NCBI GenBank assembly: GCA_034620365.1
Contig: JAQGEQ010000380.1
Coordinates: forward strand, 4,203,587 to 4,267,586
Direction: 5' to 3'
DNA length: 64,000 nucleotides
From: Pegea sp. RAD2-039
Lineage: Eukaryota; Chordata; Thaliacea; Salpida; Salpidae
In this document: positions 15,301-28,048 of the stretch, in pieces
How positions within the stretch are numbered: the first letter of the stretch is position 1
How the letters are laid out: each line of letters begins with the position of its first letter
Made by a program: the position numbers and the translations under genes
Notes under the pieces: generated by a model
What the model saw: only the letters and a program-made list of their open reading frames with translations
What the model was told of the DNA's origin: nothing
Databases searched by the model: none

Positions 15301-16078
15301 TTACAAGTTTATTGAAACAAAAAGTTTGTACATGCAGCTTAACTAATTCTAAAATTGGAATTTTTACAAATATTCAAAAACACTTTCATTTAATAGACCT
15401 TGAAATCCTAGAAATCAATAAAAGTGTCTATATGAAAGTAACCGAAATTAAAATTCGACCATGAACTTTTTCCATAAAGAAAATTAATAATTAACTATAA
15501 TGAAAACTTACATAAAGTTGAACAAATAAAAATGGATTTAGTTTTATTCATGAAAGTTAAAAATTTATTCTTAAAGTTCTTATTTAGTAAGCTTTAAGAA
15601 AAAGGACAGTGCTTTGAAATAACTTTTTCAAATAGTTTTAAACTTTTATGTTTAAGTTGATATCAAGAAGTTTCAATTATTTTTATTTCAATAAGTGTTA
15701 AATGTTCTTTTCTCTTGCTTTGATTTGTAAACTTTAAAAAAATCTTTAATTGTTGTAAATTAAAATCAATATTTTACATTTTATAGAGTTGATCTGTTTT
15801 TCTTGTAAGCTATACAGAAAGGGTCAAGGTAACTTTGTAAAATACTCTTAGATTTTAAATATATAGCAATTTAATTACAAGAATTAGGAAACTAATCTTT
15901 AATAATAACTTTCATAAAGTAAAATTATAATAGAAAGTTTCAATTGTTTCTCCTACTTACTAGTTTGATAATTTACTGATTAGAAAGTTGTCAACCATCA
16001 ATTGAAATATCATTTTCTGTTTATTTACTTATTAAAAGTATTTTTATACCAAGCTAAAGTAGCTAATTATTTTTATAG
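12384..16078. other. Intergenic, no gene recognised
   Basis: Low-complexity AT-rich DNA between the receptor and the actin-like gene. The open frames here are short, low-complexity and not bounded by convincing splice sites. It presumably holds the receptor's 3' UTR and the actin-like gene's promoter. Confidence 0.5.
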
Positions 16079-16099
16079 GTTTTAATAAGAATACAGTTG

Positions 16100-17606
16100 A
16101 TGATGGCAAATAGTCAAGCAATCGTGGTCGATAATGGCACATTTGAGACAAGAGTCGGACTTGGAGGTGACAGTAGTCCTAAATCAGTGTACAGGAGCGT
16201 CTTAGATGGAACTTTATACGGAGAAAGTGCTATTCAAAAAGATGAAGATGTAAGAAGTCCATATTCAGATGATTCTACAAATTGGCAAGATTTCGAATCA
16301 TTGTTAAAGTTTGGTGTTGAAGATCAACTAAAGCTTAAAGACTTACAAAGTCGAAAGATGTTGATGACATACTCATCATCTCAAACTAAAGTTGATCTTG
16401 CTAAGATGTTTGAAGTTTTATTTGAAAAATTTGGAGTTGAGTCTGCTTATACTACAATGCAACCAGTACTAGCCATGTATGCTTCTGGGCGTACAACAGG
16501 CCTCGCCGTAAACATTGGTCATAGCTACACTAGTGTAGTTCCAATCTATGAAGGTTTTCCTTACCCAGAAGCAAATGTGAACCTTAATTACTCAGGAAAG
16601 AATCTAACTGATTACATCATTAAGTCACTGAACAAGAATGAAGACACAAGTTTTTTTTTGTACGATCAATATGATAACATCAAGAAAAATTATTGTTATG
16701 TTGCAAGCAATTATACAGAAGAAATCAAAACCGTTGAAGAGAAATCCTATCAGCTGCCCGGAGGAGAGGTTTGTTGTCAAAAGTTTTATTATTTTTTTTA
16801 ATATTATGTTTTTATTATTTGTGAGAATGTGTATTAGCGAGAGGTGCTCTTTTCAGGTACCCTCCTTTGCATTTATTTAAATAAATAAAATAAATAAATA
16901 TGGTTTATTAAAAAGCAAGTAATAAACAAAAAGTTAGTTTACTTTGTTCTTAAAAGAAGCTAACTATATAACTAATCAATAAATATCTTGAAAAACTTAA
17001 GTATAAAAGTGGAACAAATAATGTTGTTACTAACCTTTGCTTCATCTTGGAGTAAAGTTTTAAAACAGAGCAATTATTAAGAACTACATTTTTGCAAAAA
17101 GCTAAAGATAAATGATCTCAAAATGAGATGAAAGTTTTTTACTTTAAAATCCATCAAAAAGCTTTTATTTTTATAAAATCATTTTGCAACTTTCAACATT
17201 GTTCTGTTACTTTCAGGAAGTCCACATCAAAGAAGATCGAATAAAAGCTCCTGAAATACTTTTCAATCCGTCTTTGATTGGTCTTGACGCTCAACAATCA
17301 CTACATGAAGCTTGTAACTGGAGTTTACGTCATTGTGATGTTGACATCATCAAACCGTTAGTTGAAAATATCAAACTTTGTGGTGGAAGCTCTCTCATTA
17401 CTAATCTATCAGAAAGATTGAAAAGTCTTATACTCCCAGATCGAAATTTAAAAACAGATATTATTCCAACCAAATCAACAGAAGAGGTTTGGATTGGAGG
17501 ATCAATTCTTGCTTCTTACAATGATTTTCAAAAACATTGGATCACTTCTGATGTATATAAAGAGCTTGGAGCTCTAAGGGTTAGCAACAAATTCTTGAAA
17601 ACTTAA
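16100..17606 (+). CDS. Divergent actin-like protein with degenerate ATP site
   Basis: Two exons, 16100-16768 and 17217-17606 (phase 0), encode 352 aa against 375 for actin. Actin-fold landmarks are clear: VVDNG at 9-13, MYASGRTTG at 126-134, VPIYEG after 146, LCGGSSL, and WIGGSILAS near the C-terminus. Aligned to actin, the first phosphate loop reads DNGTFETR instead of DNGSGMCK, so Gly15 is Phe and Lys18 is Arg. The second phosphate loop reads NIGHSYTS, losing the Asp154 and Asp157 equivalents (N138, H141). About 17 residues spanning the DNase-I loop are missing, and the tail ends NKFLKT instead of HRKCF. A splice acceptor ends at 16078, 21 bases before the ATG. It is not one of the conserved ARP classes that I can recognise; I read it as a lineage-specific actin paralogue unlikely to hydrolyse ATP or polymerise normally. 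Confidence 0.85.
16814..16901 (+). mobile_element. LINE 3' tail or SINE copy in actin-like intron
   Basis: About 88 bases matching the 3' end of the LINE at 46.75-48.47 kb: a GTGAGAATGTGT core, a GCGAGAGGTGCTCT block, then CCTCCTTTGCAT and an (AAATA)n-type tail. It lies in the single intron of the actin-like gene, in the gene's orientation. Only the tail is present, so it is either a severely 5'-truncated LINE copy or a SINE sharing the LINE tail. Confidence 0.75.
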
Positions 17607-18099
17607 GATCTTCAAACCTAACTATGCTTTTCACTCAGTAATAAATTTGCTTGCATTACTAATAACTCAAATACAGTTTCTTAAATGTTCATTATTCAAT
17701 AGTTGTGTAAATAAAATCGCTTTTACAAATCAAGTTTGATGAGTTTAGTTTTAAAATGTGCAAAGTCATTGCAGCAATTCCTGGTTAATTATGAAAAATT
17801 ATAAATACGAGTCAATTGTAAGAAAACTTACAAAAAGATTCCAGATTATTGTTTGAAAAGATTGCCACTATTGTATTGTGATCGAGAAAGTCCTATCCAT
17901 TTTCAGTTAATTAAAGTTTTTTATATCTTATTTAAACTCAGGCAAGCTTAGAATGCAGAGCTTTCAAATATTTACTAAAAACAAACTTTTCGAAAAAATA
18001 GCTGAGACTTGTTAGATATAACTTTTTGAATAAATATATTAGTTTTTTTTTTGCTGTAACGAAGTTTTTTCGTTTATCAAAAAATTAATTGACAGTTGA

Positions 18100-18960
18100 A
18101 ACTAGGAAAGACCCAAATAGCAGGTCAGCAGTTATGGAGCGGCGTCACTGGAAGAAACATTAACCATTTTCTTAGACAAGTGTGTGACAAATGGAAATGA
18201 TTAGAACAAATGGGATGCGCTTGTTACTTGTGCAGCCCCAGAAGTGTACCAACATTTTGAAAGTTGTCAGACTTATGTAGAAGCTGAAGTGACGCTGAAC
18301 GGTTAAATACGAAGAAACCAAATGAACTTTTCGCGTGTCATCTGCTACGTACAGAAGAGCAGAAATCAAGTCATTCACTAGAAGACCTTTGGTATACTTT
18401 AAAATGTTAAAAGTTTCACGACAGCAGAACACAGAGATGGTATGATCAGAGATTCATTTATAGATGGATTATCATCATCAGATATAAGGCAAAGATTGTC
18501 AAAATATCGAATATTTAGGTTAGCTTTTAACCAAGTGGTGATATACTGGAGGATGATGGGCGGAACAATCAATCTTTTGGAGCCAGCAGATTAATCAAAG
18601 CTGCAAGAAGTCTGTTCTAATGGATTTCAATGAAGAGGGGTTAAGTGGAAGCGACAGTGACGGATCATCTTAAAAGCTGGATCAAATAAATGTTTCAAAT
18701 ACGGCAAAAGGGGATATTATTGCCTGGCACCTTCAGAAAAGGTCAAACAAGAAACAGTCAAGTGGAAGAAGATATGGGAGAACCGCAATGGCTGTCTAAG
18801 AGTTTGAAGTACAAGGGGCATCCAGGAAGTAGCCACGGAGGAAAAGGGAAGATAAGGGAAGGGCTGTGATGCCTACCCAGGCCGGAGCTGAGTATTCAGC
18901 TTAAGAACATCTTGAGGCTCTAATTTTAATGGAATAGAAAAGCTAAATAAGGAAAATGAA
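18100..18960 (+). mobile_element. Decayed Gypsy-like gag fragment
   Basis: The stretch is richer in G and C than its surroundings and reads, with frameshifts and stops, as an LTR-retrotransposon Gag. A capsid-type segment containing TTAEHRDGMIRDSFIDGL is at about 18418-18480. Next is a frame-shifted block with NNQSFGASRLIKAARSLF near 18566-18615, then a degenerate zinc knuckle (CFKYGKRGYYC) near 18690-18725. No pol domain follows and no LTR was recognised. A related Gag segment lies on the other strand at 32679-32876. Confidence 0.7.
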
Positions 18961-19740
18961 AAAAGTGTGCTGCTTCTCAAGTTAGAAAGAATTTGGAAGT
19001 TCAAGGAGGCCTAAACTTTCTTGCTGAATATTTCACCGCATACGTAAAAGTGTTCTGGAGTTTTGCTTAATCGCTGCGTATATTACGAGTTCATTCAGGA
19101 AATGATCGTGGTGTTGCTCGCTGTTATTACTCGCCCTTTACAGATTAATAGAGCTCTCTAAAGAGTTTTTATATTTAGTTGAAAAAATATTGCAGAAGTT
19201 CCATGTAATATGACTCGTGACAAAATAAGTTTTCTCTCAAAACACATCTTAACTCATCAGAAGTTAAATCAAGAAAACTGGTAATTTGTCAGTTAAAATC
19301 CACCAATAATTCTAAGACCTCAACTAATGACTTAGAAGATGAAGTAATTATATCGCTGAATCTACACATCAGAACTGAGGTTAATTTGATGGGACTTCAA
19401 AGTCTCTATTTAATGATCTTCTCAAATTATTAATGGAGAGTCTAGTAGAAATCAAAATAAAGTGCTAGTCTTAAAAGTGAATCTTGAAATCAATCAGTTT
19501 GAAGTTTATTTTTGCTTCATGTATTCATGATCACATTCTACATTTCAAAATTTACTAAATTTAAAAACATCAACAAATATAAGACTTTAGCATGCAACTG
19601 AGCTTAAAAAAGAATAAATTTAAAAAGAAGCTAAATTCTTAAAGTTCTGGGATATTTGCTAAAGTTTGTAGAACACATTCAGTTCAAAATATTCAAAATA
19701 TTTTATTTGTTGAACTGTATAAGATATTTCAGCCAAAACT

Positions 19741-22700
19741 TTAACCTGTGAAAAAGTTCATTTTTAAAATACTTGTTGGTTTCAATAAACAAATTAAATC
19801 AAGAAAAAAAAGAGAAATGTAGAAACCTTTCAATGTAGCCATGCCAGCTCTCATCATTTCATCAACTAAGAGGACATTAGAGGCAATAATACAACTGGAA
19901 AAAGGACAGATTTTTAAGATGAAGTTTGTATCAAAAACTCACCTAGAGTTAATAATTTGCTTCATGACACAATGATTATCAACGATTCCATCACTAACAG
20001 GAAGAATGACATCACCTAAAATAAAATCAGTTTTTAAGTATCAGCTACAAATTTATCATTTTACAAAACTAAAAATTGGGAAATTATTAAAAGTTCTTTT
20101 TCTGAAGACTACCATCAACAAGCCAACAAGTATTATCTTGTAATCCTTCAAAACTTCAAACTGCACTACACACTGTAGAAAACTGGTCTACGAACCGCAA
20201 GCTCAGAAACCAACTCACAAAGTCTGAACTTATAACTTTCTCTCGTAGACCAGCTGCAAATTGCTCACTCAAAATACCAACCAGCTTTGTTGGTTTACAA
20301 ATCAAAGTTTGTCGTGTAGCCAATCGCGTCATGAACTTACCGGTCTTCAGTTCAACTCCAACAGGAACTGATGATGAAGCAAACTCTTGTTTCAACTTCA
20401 CGATGGTTTCTTGTGGATCAAGACCGGAGTTTTGGGCAAGAGTTTTTGGTATGACCATGAGAGCGTCAGCAAAAGCCTGAAAATAGATTAAAACCATCGT
20501 GAAGCAATAAAGTATGACTCTACTTATTTTTAGAGTTTGATTAAAACCATCAAGTACCTGGACACCGAGTTGAGCTCGTCCTTTTACGCTCGATTTGAAC
20601 TTCATTAGAGCATCATGAGCAGCAACTTGGAAACCACCAGCTCCAGGAACCACACAATCTAGAAAAACCATATTTGCAAGAAGTAGAAGAAACACTAGAA
20701 GGAATTACGAACCATCATCGATGGCATTCTTTACAGCTCTTAAACCATCACGAACAGCATCTTTGATTTGAGCGATCGTGTGTTTGTTAGGTCCTTTTAC
20801 GAGGATTGTAACACTTTGAGGGTTTTGGCATTGCTCAACAAAAGTATACTTCGATTCACCCTGATTACAAAGATTTGTTCAGATTTCAATCAATTAACAG
20901 TTTGTAATTTGATAGTTGACGATGTTAGCTGAAACTAGTATGGATGGCAGAGTAGAAGCAAGATCGTCTCAGAGAGTTGATCATCTCAGAGAGTCTGGTT
21001 TCGAGTGGAAATTGTTTGATAAATGGAGTAGACAAAATTCTACGGAGAACTATGGGGCTTATAAGATTTCTATTGTAAGCTGTTAGAAGCAACTAGAAGT
21101 AGGCATCTTCTAAGCACCTTCGACCACTAAGCGCAAGGTTTGATTGCATGATAAGTTTTTTGGGGATTTGATTTTCTTAGCTGAAAAGTTCATTCAGATC
21201 AAGGTGGTAAAATGGCTTTTTACTAAATTTGCTTTTGGTACTTGAGATTGGAGTCATGGTCAGGTAGTTTACGAGCTCAATTAGAAAATGGTTAACAACA
21301 AAATGAATGAGATTGTAGCATCTTCAACATACCAGCACGTGTTCATACACTAAACCAGCTTTCCCAAGACACTCGGGTGTAAGTTCATCGACTGAGTTCA
21401 TCGCAGTTCCCCCACAAGCTAATACAAGTCTCTCCATGTTGCGTCTTTTAGCTCTTCGCAAAGCGACAATTCCATTTTTGGCTAACATATCAAGTGACAT
21501 TGGGTCGATTCCCTAAAATAAACAATTATGTTTGCAAATGTCAAAGATAAAACGACGAAATACCTTCTGATTGATCAGTACAAAGCCTACGTCACTGTCA
21601 CCACTGGAGTTGCAAACCTGTAACAGCAACAAGTTGAAGTAAAGAGCTGACGAAGAAGTGGAAGACTCACTTGTTTCTTCAACTCAATCACTTTGTTCAC
21701 TTTATCATTTGTAAAGCTTCGTTCAGCTTCCACTAACTTCTCTCGCTCTTCGGCAGATTTATAGAAGAATCCGGAATTGACCTCACTGAAAATCATCAAC
21801 ATCTTCATTTATTCATCTGATTTCAACAATTTCAAAAGAAAAAATATCAAAAAGCTACAAACCTTTTCTCATACTCCATTGAGACATTACAAGTAAGAAT
21901 AAAAGCGTTTTCAACTCGCTTCTTCATATCAGGATGTCTAGCTCCATGATCCATGACAATTCCATTAATCAAACTGTTAAAAAATAAATAAACAAGTGTC
22001 AACAGCAAAACGACAATTTTAATATTTGATAACAGCTTCTTATACATCAAAAAAATTGTCAGGTAAAAAAGTTGAAGACAAAAGATATTTTGCTGTGGAT
22101 GGTCAAGTTTTCAATTTTCACGAAAATTCATCACCTTGTATCACAGTCTAGTTTATGTTGCATGTCCATAATCTCAACCATATGAAGATTGATCTCTTCA
22201 TCATCTTTTTTAACAGCAAGAACTGCATCAACTACTATCTCAGTTAGTTGATCAGCTAACTTATGATGGACTTTAGTATTTAAAGAAGTTTTAGCAACAT
22301 CTAGTAATCTTTGTCTAGTAGGTTTAAGATCAACTTTAATTGAGTCTAAAACTTGTAAAGCTTTTTCACGGGCAAGTTCAAATCCTTCGGTAATAATGCG
22401 AGGATGGACGCCCTACAAAATCAACGTTTGTTTGAAAATTAGTGTTGAGATGTATCAAGTTAGAAAAATTGAAATTTATTTAGATTATAAAAACTTTTAT
22501 TATAGAAGCATACACTAATTTTAAAGTGATTCTTTGTTAGATCTTTTAGAAGTTGATAAGTTCTCAGCACCTTTAAGCACACGATTTATATAAGTATTAA
22601 CTTTTTTTGGCCAAGGAGTTTTGTTACATCATTCCAAGCGAGTACTTGAAGAGCTTTAAGTTATTACTTATGAGCAAATTAATTAATTATTGATGAAAAT

Positions 22701-23403
22701 TTGACACAAAATTATAATTAATAATCTATAAAAAAATAAACTTAACACTTTTTTAAGTAGGAAAAAGCAAAAAGTTAAACAAATTACCTCCTCAACATAC
22801 AAATCAGCCTGTTTCAAAAGCTCACCAATAATCAATACAATTGAGGTTGTGCCATCTCCAGTGATATCATCTTGAGCAGTAGCAACCTATTACATCAGGC
22901 TTTTTAAGTTTTCATGATAATACTTTAGCAAATAAAATTTATTAAAACAAATTAGGTTTTCTAAAACTTAAAATAGTAAACTATAATTGTTGGTGATAAT
23001 TGAATACTGAATAAAAATTTCATGATAAAACCTTAGCTATAAGGCTTGCTGTTGGATGTTGAATTTGCATTTCATGTAACAGTACATTTCCATCTTTGGT
23101 GAGTTTTATGTCACCAGCACCTGATACTAACCTTGAATAAAAAATATAAATACATAATTTAGTTTTAAGCCTGTTTATACTTTACAAAATACAAGCAAAA
23201 ATTAAATAAATCTATCAACTTTAGAATGGGTTATGATTAATTTAATAAGCCAAAAAGTATTTTTACATTTTCATGGTTCCTTTTGGTCCAAGATTTGTCT
23301 TTAAAACATCTTGTAAGCCACGAGCAGCACTGATATTAATTGCTAGTGCCTGAGTAGATCTAGCCACTTCAGCTTTTGGATTTAAAGATTTAATAGCGGC
23401 CAT
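19741..23403 (-). CDS. cct6: CCT6, T-complex chaperonin zeta subunit, 14 coding exons
   Basis: One of eight subunits of the cytosolic CCT/TRiC ring that folds actin, tubulin and other proteins using ATP. Exons, 5' to 3': 23403-23267, 23131-23032, 22886-22788, 22412-22135, 21973-21863, 21785-21671, 21617-21564, 21512-21333, 20860-20713, 20658-20558, 20476-20341, 20015-19943, 19894-19827, 19745-19741. They give 534 aa (human CCT6A is 531). Visible landmarks: [20 protein letters not shown] and [16 protein letters not shown] near the N-terminus, the nucleotide motif GDGTT, zeta-typical [15 protein letters not shown] and [29 protein letters not shown]-type sequence, [14 protein letters not shown], and the end [10 protein letters not shown]. 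The last two coding bases plus stop are reached by an 81-base final intron (19746-19826). That intron is a multiple of three and open, so retention would add 27 residues and use the same stop. A splice acceptor lies 4 bases before the ATG. Confidence 0.96.
20129..20257 (+). mobile_element. Reverse-transcriptase fragment of LINE, antisense in cct6 intron 11
   Basis: About 130 bases closely matching the LINE at 47448-47580: the block just after the YADD motif, including TCCTTCAAAACTTCAAACTG and CACTGTAGAAAACTGGTCTAC. Only a handful of differences are seen. The fragment lacks the LINE 3' end, so it is not a simple 5'-truncated insertion. It sits between the exons ending at 20341 and beginning at 20015, opposite to cct6. 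Confidence 0.85.
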
Positions 23404-26400
23404 TATACTAAATATAAATTTATATAATAAAATCCTAAAAGTGAAGCAAGAAAAAATTACTTGACAGCAAAAATAATTAGATTTGCAAAAAAATAAAAAA
23501 TGTTTATTTTAGTTAAAGTTCAAATAAAAACATATAAATTCTCATTAGTATAATTATTTCAATCATTTTAAAAATATTATCTCTAAGCTCTTGATATAAA
23601 AACTTTACTCTACTAACTTTTGATATAAAAAGTTTAAAATAATTAAAAGATAAAAACAATAATACAAAAAAATAAAGAACATCAGAAAACTAACTAATAT
23701 TGGGACAAAAAAGTTTTTTTTTAGTTTATATGGCTAATATTTAAACATTTTTAATTATCATTTAATATCTATCATATATATCAACAAAAAATTTCCAAAT
23801 CAAACTCTTGAAGTCAAGTTTAAAAAAACAGAAATTATAATTCTAAATAGAATATTTTTTAACCTTGAAGTCAAGGTCTGAAAAACTTTAAATAAAGGTT
23901 CATATTTTGGTTTCTATATAAAAAATTAAGTACAAATTTAAATAAGTTAAAAATACTCGTCAGAAAACCTTAAAATTTAAATTCTAGTCATAATCTTGTG
24001 AATATTCAAAATGAAAAAAGTTTAAAAATATATACAATAAGAAATTAAGTGAAAGCTTTTTAAACTTTTACATCTAAGCAAGTTTTAAAATTTTTGTGAT
24101 TTAATCTTCCTAGCAGGATAGTATAGATATGAAGTAAGAAAATATTGAATAACAAATATCAGTCGGTTTAAAAAGAAATAAAAATTTGAAATTCAAATTA
24201 TTTACTGAGCTAAGAACATCAAATTTAGCTTTTAGTTAAAATGCTGTCAAAGCTTCTAGAAAAATCAAAAGAAGCGCCACCTATTGGTCAAACTTAAGGA
24301 AACAAATTTCAACGGTTTCTCAAGTTTATACAAAGAAAGCTCTTTAAAAAGTAAATCATATAAACTAATTAAAAGATATATTTTACACATTATAATGCCA
24401 AGTATACTCGACAGCTTCAAGTTTAATAAGTTATAACTACAATAATTTTTTCAAAAATCTTCTGTTAGTTGAAAGTGTGTTAAAAGCATAAATTAATCAG
24501 AAATTAAGGCAGTTCTTAATTGGATATCACTTTTTTATTTAAAAAAACCTTAAGAAAAAAATAACATAGTAGAATGAAATTGGTAATGTGTTTTTATACA
24601 ATCATAGTATTGCTGTTAGTTAAAAGCTGAATATTAACAAAAAGTGACTGGGTCTAACAAACTTATTGAGTTTAAATATACTTACAATATCAAAATAATT
24701 AGGGCATTGATCATAGATAAAAAATATATATTAATGAAGCGTGATAAATGCCTTCTTGTTGACTTACAACATATTATAAGGTCATTACAAGCAAAATGAT
24801 GTACCTATTACAAGAATTTTAATTCATCAAATAACAGAAACCACCAATAAAAAAAGTTAACGAAAATATTTTTAAAAATAAGCAATATACAAGAGATACA
24901 CAACGAATAACAAACAACAATAATTTAATCAGACTGCCTTAAAATTCAAAATTAGTTTATTAACTATTGGCTTAGAAACTAATTCCTTCAGTATTAGCTG
25001 AAACAAGTATATTGTTTATAGCACCGGGAATTGTGCACCGGTAATATAGCTACTGAGAGGTTTGAGATAATAAACGGTTTGGAGCTCTGTACGCTATGTT
25101 GCACGGAAATCTCTTCAGCTTAGTAGTATGTCTGCTAGTCACCATCTTTACCAACTATAGATACATATTACTACTACCTAGTGGCTCTTCCGGAAGAAAG
25201 GCAAATACTGTGAGAGTAAATCCAACCTGAAAACTTATAGTTCTACATTAGTGCTAAAAAGATATCATCAGTTATATGATAAAAGTATTTAGCAAATAGT
25301 TTTTATTCTTCCCAAAACTTAGAAAGTATTCTAAGCCCTATACATATTCTATTTCAGGAGAATCTTTTTATAAATAACTTTTCTACTGGTTTAACCACCT
25401 ATACAAAACATTGAAATTCGGTCATGATAAACAGTAACTGAAATTTCTTTAATCAGTTTCCATTTAATTATACGGAGAAACTGAAAGTTTAGATTATTCT
25501 TTATAAAATCTGACTTTTAGAAACTTACATCAATTTCTAATAACTGTTGTATGACTTTTTGTGAAAACTAACTATTAGATTTATTCTAGAATTATTTTTT
25601 AAGTACTAAATTTTAACATCGATTAGTAAAATTTAACAATACATTCAAGCAAGTTTAAACAGAAAATTTATAGTTTTTGTAATGAAGCAAAATCTTTCTT
25701 ATATGTAATTAATCAAATCAATAAAAGGTAATCACTATTTTGATTATTAAGTAGTTAAAATACACTTATAAAATTAAAAGTTATAACACGGCAAAAACAT
25801 ACATTGTAATTTTATGTTAATGATGCAATATTTAGACCTGTCAAATTTTGTATTCTTTTTTTAAGCGTATTAAAGTATGCATTATAATTTTCTAGTAAAA
25901 CTTGGTGTTTAATAATTTACTGTTTTGTGTTAACATTGGTGTAACTAAATCAAATCTGCAGCGACCAAAATTATTTCAAATAAAACAAACATTTTGTTAA
26001 ATTGAGTTCTACTTTTGTTTATAAGCGAACTATACTTTGTGTTATTATTTGATATTATACCTTTTTTGCTTTGTGCTGTTCTGAAAAAAATCCAGTTTAG
26101 CTAGTGTTGACGTTTATATAAAAAATGCAAAAGCAACATATTCATGTACATTAGTTTTTCAAAGCCTTATATTTATTTTAGCTTTACAAATTACAAGTTT
26201 AGGCTTTATTTATATCCATTATGTTTATTATTTTTTTTTGAAATAGCTTTGGTAACTTATATTGTTCATAACAGATTAAAGTAATAAATAATTGACTTTA
26301 AATTATATGTTATATCAAATTATTATTTATTGACTTGTTAAAGACTCATTGTTACTTTTTAAGTTTAATATAAATTTTAAGTGTTGTTGTCTACTCAACA

Positions 26401-26608
26401 AGTCAAAATATAATTTTATTCATAGATACTATATTATTATATTATATTAGTTATCAGGTATTATATTATTAGAGTAAACTTATGTATTACTAATTTATTT
26501 TAGATATATATTTTTTTAATGTTGACTTCTTGATACTTTTATCTATAGTAATAAAAAAAGACTATTAATGATTTATTTTTATAGATCTTCTATGTGAGCT
26601 TTTAATAG
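23404..26608. other. Intergenic between divergent cct6 and kish
   Basis: About 3.2 kb of AT-rich DNA separating two divergently transcribed genes; it must contain both promoters unless they lie further away. Positions 25010-25230 are noticeably less AT-rich, but I find no open frame, tRNA box or match to other repeats in the window. Confidence 0.5.
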
Positions 26609-26642
26609 AAGTTTTGTTTATATTTTCACTGATATAAACATC

Positions 26643-27285
26643 ATGGTAAGTTTTTGTTATAAATCTATTTTAACAATCAATAGGTTGTTAAAAAGTTCAG
26701 TTTATTTCATTTCTTTAAATCTAGCATTAACATTTTTCTAAAGTTTCATTTTACATGTAGACAGTATGTTTGAAATTTAATATAATTTAATAATATATAA
26801 AATGTTTTATATTAGTTATTTTAAAATATTAATTAAGAATTTAAAGCTTAAAGTTTTGTAAATACTTCAATTATAATGTGCCTACTTTTCAACGATTTCA
26901 AGTTATTAATATTAAATTTTATATCTATTTATTTGTTTAAAAAGTTTAACTTAAGTTTAAACTATTGGTAGTCATGTAAACTCATATTTTGTGAATTATA
27001 TTTTGAAGGTTGCCATTTTCAACTTTCAAAGCATGTTGACAATAATTTTATTGTTAATATGCACCTGTGCTTATGTAAGAGCAATTGCTCCTAGCATTTT
27101 AGACAAAAACAAAAGTGGATTTCTAGGAATATTTTGGAAATTTGCTCGGATAGGTAAAATGTTCATGATTTAATTTGTATTCCTCTCTTTTACTATTAAT
27201 TTTTTTGCTCTTTTTAGGTGAAAGACTAAGTCCATATGTAGCTATATGTTGTGTTGCTATGGCTATAAGTGTATTGGTTTGGTGA
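26643..27285 (+). CDS. kish: Kish / TMEM167-family Golgi membrane protein
   Basis: A tiny conserved membrane protein of the early secretory pathway (Golgi). Exons: 26643-26645, 27009-27153, 27218-27285; 71 aa, against 72 for human TMEM167A. The sequence starts [11 protein letters not shown] and contains [24 protein letters not shown]-like [14 protein letters not shown] and [14 protein letters not shown]. The two hydrophobic segments are at about 9-25 and 52-70. The first coding exon holds only the ATG: the donor GTAAGT begins at the next base. The junction ATG/GTT restores the conserved start. Acceptors lie upstream at 26584 and 26608. Confidence 0.95.
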
Positions 27286-28048
27286 TTGACTTTATGAAGA
27301 TGCCTCATACATTTTTAAAAACCTAATAATCTTCTTGAAATATACTACCTTGTTTATTTGTTTAACTTTCAGAGCATTTCAACTCAACAAATTTTTTGAA
27401 TTAATCTTTGTTTTAGATTGTGTTTCTCGTTTCTGTATACTACTTTTATGCTCAGTCTAAACAAGTAATAAAAATAAATTCTCAAGTTAAATAATAATGA
27501 ACAAAGCAAATAGAGATGTTGATATATTTATAAAAGACATTATGACAGATTCTTTAGGTACTAAACCTTTTTTTAGATTAATTAGTTTGGTTTAACAGAT
27601 TTTTTCTGAAATTAGACTTTAGTATCAAATGATTATACTAATTTATAAATTCCATGTTTTTATTATTGATATTAACGACTTTATTTGACAAACATTTATC
27701 AAAACAGGTTAAAAACATTTTTTTAAATTGTTTATTTGTAATTCATCATTATAATAAAATGTAAAAAGTTATATAAGCATGATTATATGTGCTTAACATT
27801 TTTGGTTTAGATTTTGATTAAGATAAATTAAAAGTATTTCATTTTATTTACAAATTTATTAGTCTGGCTATTTTAATAAACTTGAACATAAATCTCTTTA
27901 CAGCCAGCTTAAAACTTTTTAAAATCAAAATAAAACCCTCCTTTGAAAAAAGACTTTGATTTATTAAAACAAATTTTTAAAAAGATTACATGAATCAGAA
28001 GAATATCTGCAAAACATGCATAATTTACTTGCAAGATAGTGAAGATTG
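27286..28048. other. 3' flanks of convergent kish and COX18
   Basis: Contains the 3' ends of two convergent genes. Several AATAAA-like stretches occur on both strands, too many in such AT-rich DNA to choose one. No further coding sequence seen. Confidence 0.5.

Noticed and set aside
20156-20695. 179-codon minus-strand frame
   Set aside because: A chimera of two cct6 exons, the intron between them and the antisense LINE fragment; not a separate protein.
25010-25230. Less AT-rich patch that might be a SINE or tRNA-like gene
   Set aside because: No A-box/B-box pair, no tRNA arms and no second copy found; only a 15-base resemblance to the cct6 intron at about 20940.
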